Translations under genes and position numbers: made by a program | Origin: Corythucha ciliata | Lineage: Eukaryota > Arthropoda > Insecta > Hemiptera > Tingidae | Reading direction: 5' to 3' | Assembly (NCBI GenBank): GCA_038030265.1 | Contig: CM075939.1 | Span: 28,253,253-28,317,252, forward strand | Length of the DNA: 64,000 bases | The notes under the pieces: generated by a model | The model's database searches: none | What the model saw: only the letters and a program-made list of their open reading frames with translations | What the model was told of the DNA's origin: nothing | Shown: positions 55,434-64,000 of the stretch, piece by piece | Layout: every line of letters starts with the position of its first letter | Numbering within the stretch: position 1 is the first letter of the stretch

Positions 55434-57162
55434 ATAGACCCCGTTCAGCGATAGACCCGCCTCCTGCGGAAGCCGGTAGAAAACTCCTTTAGTTAGGATC
55501 AAATTGAATATCCCCGGTGGGGCTGACGACTAAAATAGCTTTATTTAATTAGTGTTCCAGAGAAAAATGTTTCAGTCCCTCCCTAATAAAGTTTAACGAT
55601 TGAAATAATTATGTTATGACTATTTCTAATTACATTCATGATGAGTTAATATTTTAATTGACTTGAAAAGTGGAAATGGGTGAACTCCCGCACTCTCTTC
55701 TTGTTTGCCACTGTTTTTTGCAATAAAAAAATCTTAAAGTGACCAAATAGTAACTCACTGAGACGAACTATTACGGAAAGAGGACCGATACAAGTTCTTA
55801 AATTTAACGTCCCAGTCCGCACTACTGTTCCGCGAGTAAGTCAAAAGTTCGTATGCCCTCGAAGCTGTGATCCGACAACTTCTTTCCTTCGTCCAAGTCC
55901 CAGAACCTGCAAGAAAAGCGTACAGTGGCACAAAAAGAGAAAGTGAATGTTCTCCAATAAACAGTGAAAAAGATTACTTACCCGTTTGACCCAGCGTGTT
56001 TACGAAAATGTCACACGCGCTGTCCGAAGCAAGTGCTACCTTCTCATTGAAAAACTCAACCTCCTTCTTGGACATAAAGGTAGTAAAGTTCGAGACACAA
56101 AAAGGCAGAGAGGACGCGGCGTCCCATCTGTCCTGGAGGCGAAGAAAAAGCGCACGAGCCTCGTGGGCCACCGTCTCCTTGGCGTGCAGGAGAGAGGCTT
56201 CTGAGCCTAATTGACGCATTTTAGGTTTCAAGTACACACTGGGGAAATTTGGCGAGGGAAAAGTACCTGGGCAGGCAGACAACAGCGTTTGTAAGTGGTC
56301 TGCCCGGCGAACTTGGTTGAAAGGTAGGGTCTTCGTAGACAGATGGCAAGTTTGGTCAACAGGAACAGGGGTGTATAAGTCCTTCCCTAGTTTCCGTGCC
56401 TTACCCCACTGTTGCTTCATCGGTGGAACTCAAGTCCTCCAGAACTGCTATACCGACTCTCAAAAACAACAAAATAGGCGTTTGAATCAAGGAATTATTA
56501 AACTTCATCAAAATAATAATCATTACCGGTGAACCTTCAGCAATACCGCAACGATATGCATGCATTTTGATGAGTTGCCAGCCGTGCATGAACAGTTGGC
56601 TTCCACGATCTTCTCTTCGTTGTTTACGGTGACATTGATCTCGTAATGAGGAGGACCCAACAAAATGACTGCTCTGAAGACAGAGTCCGAATATATCGTT
56701 TTTCTCAGTCGTTCTGTTCACACTTCTGAGCAAAACTATGTGACCCGCACTTAACACTGCATCGCCCTGCTTGAACGCGTTAGTCCTGTCCTCGCCGATA
56801 AAGTCAATAATACTTAGCAAGAATGTCATGATGATGAAAACACGAAAACTCAATAATTAAAAGAAGTATTGTTTTCCACGAGCGAACACGCCTCTAGCCT
56901 AACACAACAAATCGTCTATAAAGAAAAGAATTAACAAAATCTCGAATTAAACTCGCGCACAATAACGTCAAAACCCTAAAGTATCCACTTCGAAGACTAT
57001 TTCGTCGAAAAAAGGCCTTAAATAAATAAATTTTAAGAAAATTCTGGAACTCGACCTCGTGGTCCGTTGACAATGACATGCACTGATAATTTTGATCCTA
57101 ACTATATTCCCCCTCTCACTCTACTACCGCAGCGAGCTCTCTAGGAGCTGAACGGGGTCTAT
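55434..57162. mobile_element. TIR-bounded 1.73 kb segment carrying SWIM/YqaJ exons
   Basis: ATAGACCCCGTTCAGC (55434-55449) is repeated in inverse at 57147-57162. After a diverged stretch of 40 bases the pairing returns with TAGTTAGGATCAAA on both sides (about 55490-55503 and 57091-57104), so the inverted repeat is about 70 bp with a poorly matched middle. TA or TAG sequence at the edges may be a target duplication. The outer CCCCGTTCA resembles the ends of the PIF/Harbinger-like MITEs in this window. Inside are three exons on the minus strand. Confidence 0.65.
55755..56766 (-). pseudogene. SWIM zinc-finger and YqaJ-nuclease exons, 5' and 3' truncated
   Basis: Three minus-strand exons. Exon a (56527-56766; acceptor TTCAAGCAG, donor GTAATG) reads AVLSAGHIVLL, GLCLQSS, then the SWIM finger CSCTAGNSSKCMHIVAVLL (C-x-C-x8-C-x-H). 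A one-base excess in a GGG run near 56657 shifts the frame before the finger. Exon b (about 55982-56445; donor GTAAGT) is open and has QWGKARKLGKDLYTPVPV, the usual link after the SWIM finger; its join to exon a is out of frame. Exon c (55755-55906; acceptor TTCTTGCAG) continues in phase with WTKERSCRITASRAYELLTY, the start of a YqaJ-type nuclease domain (W..ER..RITAS), then meets a stop. The catalytic Asp/Glu/Lys residues of the nuclease would lie downstream and are missing. YqaJ nucleases digest DNA ends in phage recombination; the role of arthropod SWIM/YqaJ proteins is unknown. Confidence 0.7.
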
Positions 57163-57375
57163 AGAGTTTCCACCCCATGAACGGAGCAACCAGGAATAGA
57201 TAAGAATGCAATGCCAACCCGATCGTATAACCTGCCGTGTCCTTTCCCAATTGATACCAGGGCATGGTGTAAAGGTTGCTGCAGTCTCGGTAAACTTGAC
57301 TTAAAAAAAAGAAAAAAAGACCTCTTTGTCGCGCTTCTATTATCTAGATAATTGTTGATTTGACAAAATAACTAT

Positions 57376-58000
57376 TGACGACCTTCATAAATGCCCCAGC
57401 GCGCTCATCGGCCAAGTTGTCAAACCATTGAAGTGAAGTGGGGCAGGTTTGTTGGCAACACATTTGGCACCCATCATTCTGAGCAAAGTCATATGGAAAA
57501 CCAAGTCATTAAACTTTGTATTATTTGTATGTTAAAAAAATGAAGCGGTTCGTGGGTTGGGATTTTTGCTCCAGATACGTTGCGCTGCTCTACTATGAAA
57601 GTAGATTACCCGCTAAATTCAAAAATTATACAAAAGTTGAGTGTTGAAAAAAACATATGGTATCAAGATAGATATCACGCTACAACTTCAAACCGAAAAT
57701 AAATATAATAATTTTTGTATTTGGCGGGTTTTCTCCTTTTTTATTCTTAACGGGAGCAAAAATCCCAACCCAAAATAAAAAACATTTTTTTCCTCGAGCC
57801 TGAGGACTTGGTTTTTCATATGACTTTGATTCTGAGTAAAAAAAAAAACTAATCATTCGGTGGTAAATTTGCGAACTACGAAGAAAAACTGGCGGAAACC
57901 CAGTCCGGCTGTCAACCTGGCAACAAACCCAGGCAACAAACTCCACTACGCTGTTTCACAACTTGGCCGATGAGTGCGCCTAGTGCATTTATGAAAGTCA
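57376..58000. mobile_element. 625-bp foldback element
   Basis: CATAAATG near 57386, with GCTCATCGGCCAAGTTGT after it, pairs with ACAACTTGGCCGATGAG and CATTTATG near 57986. Farther in, GTCATATGGAAAACCAAGTC pairs with GACTTGGTTTTTCATATGAC, and TGGGTTGGGATTTTTGCTCC with GGAGCAAAAATCCCAACCCA. The centre is near 57655. Non-coding. Confidence 0.8.
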
Positions 58001-61000
58001 CATAGGATGAGAAAACGTGGTTAGTCCTGCCTAAACCATGATACACATTTTTTAGGGTACATTTAAGAATGGAAAAAATCGGGGTTTTTCGGGTATTTTC
58101 GTTCAAAACTCAAATAATATCGATCTCAGAGAATCGAACTACCGTGCATTTGATTCAGTACCAAAAACAACTTCAGAAACGACGTAAATGAAACGACTTC
58201 ATCACTAAATGTAGGGCTTGAGGATTTTAATAAACTAATCAAGCCAAAAACAACGTTTTTCGTACAAACGAGAAGTAATCAGCCCACGGACTTGGGGCTG
58301 ATTTTTTATAGACTCAGCACACACGACTGCACAACTGCAATAATTAGTCACCTCGATTGGGCAATTTCTTTCATCCCTTATACGGATGAAATTTGCCGGA
58401 CGAATTTTGCCGCTATTCTGGCTTTATTTCCAAACAACAGCAACAACACAACAACAAATCCCACATATCATGGTCTGCAGGTATTATGGCCAATGACAAC
58501 TAATCGGAATTAACCGATGATTGATTTCATTTGCGAAAACTTGGGTGAAAGCATCCGTATAGCGTTTTCCATTCAACATACCACAGACGCTTCCAATTGC
58601 TGGGAAACTATGGATACCACACAAGTGTAGGTAGGAATCAGTTCAGTAGGCAGTTCAGAGAGGACGGGTGGAAAACCTTACACAAGTGGTGTATTGCAAT
58701 GAGTGGAAAACGCTATGGACTTCATGAAATTGAACAAGAAGAAACTGGTCCCTTTCACACTAGGAGAAAAAAGACGCCGACGCGCGCGATGGTGACTTTT
58801 TTCTTGGAGGTGAGTTGACTTCCGCGTACGCGTCCAATATACCATGTAAAAGGTGTTTTTACTGCACGAGGTGGACGGAAGGGACCTAAATATTTCGGGT
58901 AAGCCCCTGCATTTCTAGTTTATGACGGCACTGTCCTAATTGTTAACATTAACAGCTTACTGATCATGAATCGTAACTTGAAATCGTATTATTATCGTAT
59001 ATCGTTAATAGTTCTCCAAGCACTGGTAGGGATCTTCCATTGTTACTGCTGTTGTTGTGTATGCACGCTTTTTTTTTTACACTTGTATGACGTCGATAGT
59101 TCAAAGATTCGTAGCCAGACCTCGACAATCTTACCATATGCCTTTACTTCATTCTCTATGTCTAATTTCTATGTAATGGGTCCATCCTCAACGGGACTAT
59201 CCTTGCTTCAAAGAAACCCTTCCTATATATTTTTCACCATGATTCCTATACTTGTACTTTGGTACATGAGGGATGGTCCAGAAGAAAAGGAGAAGGGATT
59301 AAAAGAAAAGGGTCTAGTAAAATAAAATGAAAACGAGTTTGAATCATCCTTCCGCCGAGAATCCCAAATTATAATTTAATTGCATTAATCCGAAGAGTGC
59401 CAGTTTTCCCAGAAAGCCCGCCAACAGTTTTTGACGTACCCTCTGCTAACCACAGCTCTTCTCTGAATTTCACGATGGGAATTTACTTGCCGTGAGCAAC
59501 AACCTGTATAAATCTTCAAGTTTTACTTCCATGTTTTGTGTTTCAGATTTGTAAGAAAAATATAAACACATAAATATTCTTCATCCCCTCACAATACACA
59601 TCTGCAAAGTATGCATTTTTATCGTCTTCTAAAGGGGTGTAGTGAAGGGTATAGTTGGATTACTACACAACCGTGTATCAGTATAGCCCTTTCTTTAATA
59701 GAACGACGTTTACGAATTTAAACAGGCCCCACTTTACTAGCAATTTATATTCGCGTGTAACAAGATAAAATTGGCCCTCACTTAAGGTTTAATTTTAAAA
59801 GTGGGTCTCTGGAGTGTTGAATTCCTTGGGTCTCCCTTCATCCTGTAACTTATAAAAGACTACGTCACTAAAAAGATAAAATAAATAAAATACGGTATAT
59901 CACGCGGGAGATTTTCGAGAATGATTGGAAGAGTGAATTGAAAATACTATTGGCAGAAGAGGGACCAAATACCTTCAGCTAGCAAAGAAAAATTAAATCT
60001 GCGTACAATTTCTTGTTCGTCGTAATAACAACAATAATGGTAATACTAATTATTAGTAAATTAATTAAAAATCAAGTAAAAAATATTACGAAATTCACTA
60101 ACCTCGACGATGAGGACGGCTGTGAGAACGATTCTAAGAGTTGTTGCGATCATGACGCGTGTCTCGTGCAGATTTTGGCAATTCGAGTAAAATGTCTCTA
60201 GTCCTCTGTGCGAACGTAACGAAGAATCGTGTTCTTCTGAAAGGATTTAGAGCGTCGGCGGTGGTATTTACCCCCAATGTAGAGGCGGTATCCGCGCATG
60301 CACGCTTTCCACCCCTCACGCCGTGACAGTGAGAAGGAAATCGGTTGGGGTAACAGGGGAATTTTTCTCATTCAGCCAAATAAAATCATCCATTGGATAA
60401 ACACCGAGGGAATTTTGTTTCCTTCTCGTTCTTACGTTCCAATACTTTTCTTTGGCTGGCTCGTCAACTACGAAAGTTTTCTACGTAATTTTGGGGGCAA
60501 TTTCCTAGGACTTCTGTGGTAAACGTTTTGGAAAATATGATGGGAACGGGGGGGGGGGGCAGATATGGTTGAATTGGTTGTAGAACGGGGAGACAGAAGG
60601 GAGGGAAGGCTTCGAAGATGGTACTGGAGGGTAAATTAAATTTTAAGGGCAAAGATGAAAACTTCCCAAAAGGAAATTGTTAAAAAGGTGGCGGAGGAGA
60701 GATGGTCTCTCACTTCTTGGCTGCCTTCTCTCTCCACAAGGCTCAGTAACTCTCTCGCCTTTTCTCTGTACTCACAACCCGAAAACTTTAAATAATTGCC
60801 ATCTTCTTCACTAGTTCAGCTCTTTCTTATCTCCTTCTAAATCTTGATTAAAATACCATTTTCTTGAAACTTGGTTTCACGCACCAAGAGTTCGTGCTTT
60901 CTGAGTAATACAAAAGCGTCCTCGCCCTTCGTGAGCCAACAAACCAACCGCCTCTTCCTTTATTTTTCTGTTCGCGTTGTGTGAGCTAAGTTTTTATCTG

Positions 61001-62312
61001 GATCTCACAAGCCGCAACAAGTGTTTTTCCTTTTCTTTCTTATTGCTCAGCTTAGACTCCAAAGCAGCATTGAAACGTGCAAGGTTGTGGTTTGGTTTCA
61101 AAATGATTTTATCCGATAAATGAATAGAAAACACTACGGACTGTGTTCACTTTGAAGGTATTTTTGTAGAGGAGTTGTTGCCAGTCAAAAAATCAAATCA
61201 AGAATATACATGGACATCGTATTGGACAAAAGTCTTAATAATTACATTCAAAATGACCAGAATCTAACGAATCTCAGCAGTACGCCGTACCTCATCAATA
61301 GGCTTGCTGCGCCAAACTGGATGAGGCCACCCTTAATGGGTCACGAATGTGGGATACTTTCGTCCTCCAAAAGGACGGGCTGGACTGGTGAGAAGAGGGT
61401 AACTAAGGGGAAAAAAGCGGGTCATACACTGATAATAAATATTATGCAATATAGTGGTTGTACTGTAATATTGTAAAAATAAAATAAACCCCCAAATATT
61501 AACGTAAACGTAAACATCAAAATATTGAACAAAATTACGCAATAATTATTGTGCGTGTACGAACCCCTTAGTTCTAGAGCTGCCGACAGCGACAGCCCCA
61601 TTTCAACCGCGGAAATACATTATTTTGAAAGATGTGAAAAGTGATAGTGCATGACCCCCTAGAACATAGTCCTGAAAATGGTCTCATTCAAGATGCGTGA
61701 ATCGTTGATCCCGAACTAATTGTTTGGTATTTTGTTGTCACCCAAGGCGTGATCGAGATGTCAACCCAGGCATCTTTCACCACTTCCGAAAATTCGAAGA
61801 GTTTCGTGAAAATTATTCATACATTTGGGCTCGAAGAAAATGTAGACTTCGGCCATCGAGGGGAAAGGCCCGAACCGAGTCGGACGATCATATTCGTATT
61901 CAGCTCCACAAAAACACATCATATTCGTATTCAAAAAACACACACTGTGTAGTGAACTCAACAGTCAGAAAATATGTTCCGTACCCTGTGTCTCGAGTTG
62001 CTTGTCAGCCGCAAGTCATCAATTTCAACTAATCCCGGAAGAAACCAAACTCGGCATTTGTTCGCTTTTGACAGTGGTCTCTGAAGGATGTAAATTTGTG
62101 GACTACGTCAATGACACAATTTATTATAATCAACTCATTAATAAACGAATTAATTTGACTACACGAAGTGCTTTTACCGTGAGCTGCGTCAGAGTGAAGA
62201 GACATATTTTGGTTATCTGGAATTCTAGAGAGAGAAAGTGGCGGAATTATTACGTGGAGAAACTATAAAAATTAAATTATTGTTAGTAGAAGCGTTACGA
62301 GGGTTAGTGGAT
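58001..62312. other. No gene recognised
   Basis: Intergenic sequence. The longest frame (58966-59325, 119 codons) has Cys-rich and hydrophobic stretches but no domain I know. A piece at 58748-58785 (GGTCCCTTTCACACTAGGAG) resembles 49904-49935 and may be a MITE end. A region ending near 61560 resembles one end of the MITE at 62747. There is a G run near 60548-60558. Confidence 0.5.
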
Positions 62313-62494
62313 AAAGCACGCGTAAAGCTGTAGCCGTAGAGGAGCCTACATGGTCAGTTTTACCTCGTTGAGTTTCAGTTGCGAAACCAAATGCTGAAGA
62401 TGGCGAGCAGCCGAAACCGGTCCATTTTTGACAAACCTCAACGAGGGAAGGCAGACAATGTAGGTTGCTTCGGCTACAGCTTTATGCATGCTTT
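62313..62494. repeat. 182-bp palindrome with hammerhead core at its apex
   Basis: AAAGCACGCGTAAAGCTGTA (from 62314) with GCCG pairs with CGGC and TACAGCTTTATGCATGCTTT. Further in, GGAGCCTACAT pairs with ATGTAGGTTGC, and CCTCGTTGAG (62363-62372) with CTCAACGAGG (62437-62446). The apex loop holds the hammerhead-like core. Confidence 0.75.
62387..62430 (+). ncRNA. Hammerhead ribozyme-like motif, complete core
   Basis: Order on the plus strand: CAAATG (one side of helix I), CTGAAGA (62394-62400; matches core CTGANGA), GGC-GAGCA-GCC (helix II, 62402-62412), GAAA (62413-62416), CCGG (very short helix III), TC, then CATTT (other side of helix I). Cleavage would be expected after GTC near 62422. Hammerheads with a minimal helix III of this kind are known from Penelope-like retroelements and often act as dimers. 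Sequence pattern only; activity is not shown. Confidence 0.6.
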
Positions 62495-62746
62495 AAACTT
62501 GAAAAATACGTGAAAAACACTGAACTGCCCTTAAACGTGGGACCTACTTATGTCAAACTTTCCCGGGGGGGGGGGGGGGTATCATGAGTCAAAACTTCAC
62601 TATCCCATTCTCATGATTGTCTGGTTCGTCTGACTGTTCGACTGTTCCCTCATCTCTCCTACGAGAAAAGTGAAGAAGATGTAGTTGATTTCTGCAACCA
62701 TCCCCTGCACCTGACACACTAGGGGTATTCATGAAAAATGTTAAGG

Positions 62747-62930
62747 GGTCCATAGACGTACAATAAATATTGCGCAATAAATTTGTACAGTATTTCGTTT
62801 CCAGATGTTTAGGGATAAAAAAATAGGTTGTTCATTATATTGTGCAACCCATCAATACAACCCACAACCGTTCAATTTTATTGTACAACCCCTATTATTG
62901 CGCAATATTATTGTACGTGTATGGGCAGCT
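62747..62930. mobile_element. 184-bp MITE
   Basis: GTCCATAGACGTACAATAAA with TATTGCGCAATAA on the left pairs with TTATTGCGCAATATTATTGT and ACGTGTATGGGC on the right. Non-coding. It lies 12 bases left of the pogo-like element. Confidence 0.7.
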
Positions 62931-62942
62931 TTAAACATTGTA

Positions 62943-63345
62943 CAGTGGAACCTCAATAACTTGAACCTCAGTATTTTCTTGAATTCAGAATTTTCTTGAA
63001 TCCCTTTGACTTTCCTTACAATTTGCCTTCATTTTTACCTTTATAAGTCGAACTGAAACCTCAATAAGACGAATTTTCTTAGGCTCGTGGACCGAAAAAT
63101 CCTCCTTAAGATCCTCTTGAGTCCTCCTTTTACCTCTATAAGTCGAAGTTTTGAGTACTTCACCTCTATAACTCGAAGTTATCACATTGAAGAGGGGATT
63201 CAGAAGAGGTCTTTTAACTTGGGACCTCTATAACTCGAAATCGGTTATTCTAGGCTCCGATAACTCGAACCCCGGTTAGTCGAAGTTCTCGATAACTCGA
63301 ATTTTTTCATTTACCTGTGAGGTTCGAGTTATCGAGGTTCCACTG
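62943..63345. mobile_element. 403-bp pogo/Tigger-like MITE
   Basis: Ends CAGTGGAACCTCAATAACTT and (right, inverse) CAGTGGAACCTCGATAACTC, flanked by TA on both sides (62941-62942, 63346-63347). This end sequence is characteristic of pogo/Tigger elements of the Tc1/mariner superfamily. The interior contains several further short blocks like CTCTATAACTCGAA, in the same and opposite directions, which look like multiplied end sequence. No transposase. Confidence 0.9.
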
Positions 63346-63381
63346 TATTTGTTATTTGCTAAATTCCGAACAGATGGGTAA

Positions 63382-63474
63382 GGCCATAGAAACGGAGAAA
63401 CTGAACACAAAAAATACGAAATAACAGAGTTTACGTCGATAACATATGTTTAACTTCCGAGCATGAATACCCCT
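63382..63474 (+). repeat. Dispersed repeat shared with 31.2 kb
   Basis: Nearly identical to 31166-31259. The tail CATGAATACCCCTA also occurs in inverse at 62719-62732, at the edge of another repeat. Confidence 0.75.
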
Positions 63475-64000
63475 ATAATTTTGTAACTGGCAGAGTTACA
63501 CAGTCTGTTAATTACACAGGCAAAAATACTGATGCCCTGAGAGGACTAACCTAGTTTGCTTGCTCCCTTTCTTCTTCAGGATAATTGAACAGTTCGTGCG
63601 TCATTTGTTACCTATCTTCTGAATTCGAGATAAAACAACGTGAGTTGTTGACTTGATCGCTAAATACCAGGTCCGACCAAAAAGTAAAAAAATAAAATAA
63701 AGTAATATAGAAGTAGAGAAAACTTGTCACTGAACGAAAAAAGTTAGTTTCCCTACCTGTAAATTTTATGCTCCCCAACCCACATTTTTAAATGTATCCG
63801 TTCCTATTTCACGCCGCAATACCATTCGCAACACCAAAGTTTCTGAAGGTAGAAAGGGGAAGCAACTCGTATCCTGGTCTCTTCCCACAGTCTATTGGCA
63901 ATTCTTTTTTCAAATTTCATTTGGCAGTAAGCTTTAATAGTTTAGAGACGGCCTGTGGGAGAAAAGGGAAAAACTCCAGGATTTGTTTTCTCCCGTATTT
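63475..64000. other. No gene recognised
   Basis: Intergenic sequence with no open frame or repeat that I can assign. Confidence 0.5.

Noticed and set aside
58966..59325. 119-codon frame with Cys-rich and hydrophobic stretches
   Set aside because: Could suggest a membrane protein, but there is no domain, no splice context and a low-complexity end; no support.
1..64000. tRNA or rRNA genes
   Set aside because: I saw no cloverleaf with A and B boxes and no rRNA-like segment; a tRNA search program would settle it.

Overview
The window looks like repeat-dense nuclear DNA from an arthropod, probably an insect. The evidence is the retroelement types (I/Jockey-like and R1/LOA-like non-LTR elements, short-LTR Ty3/Gypsy elements), many TA- or TWA-flanked miniature inverted-repeat elements, and exons of the THAP/SWIM/YqaJ gene family seen in many arthropods. 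I cannot name the species. I see no intact host gene, tRNA, rRNA, CRISPR array or bacterial-style operon.

Layout. 0-8.3 kb: an I-clade-like LINE with an intact ORF1 (818-2137) and an ORF2 split by a 2.03 kb R1/LOA-like element (13-bp target duplication). It is also hit by a 96-bp near-perfect palindrome and ends in A36. 8.3-16.5 kb: no gene, but a decayed minisatellite at 12.7-14.0 kb. 16.7-21.5 kb: decayed Gypsy element 1 (minus strand, 86-bp LTR), whose 3' LTR and pol each carry an insertion. 21.5-29.1 kb: a foldback element, an RT scrap, a second decayed minisatellite, a 297-bp tandem repeat and a 751-bp TIR element. 29-40.4 kb: mostly non-coding, with foldbacks (one in an unusual A-B-A'-B' order) and a degenerate hammerhead-like motif. 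40.6-47.3 kb: complete but inactive Gypsy element 2 (minus strand, 124-bp LTRs, 5-bp target duplication GGACG), split in its integrase by a 2.87 kb insertion with an 11-bp target duplication that is filled with decayed minisatellites.

49.9-58.0 kb is the most unusual part. It holds a PIF/Harbinger-like MITE, an R1/LOA-like fragment, and two 1.72 kb tandem copies of a segment with two exons of a THAP/SWIM/YqaJ-type gene. Next to them a TIR-bounded 1.73 kb segment carries the SWIM, post-SWIM and first YqaJ-nuclease exons of the same type of gene. All are on the minus strand, but the C-terminal exons lie upstream of the N-terminal ones, so the locus is rearranged or captured by a transposon. 58-64 kb has no gene but holds a 182-bp palindrome with an apparently complete hammerhead-ribozyme core, and a textbook pogo/Tigger-like MITE.

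The coding parts do not form a working pathway. They are layers of mobile elements inserted into each other, plus fragments of one host-like or transposon-borne nuclease gene family.
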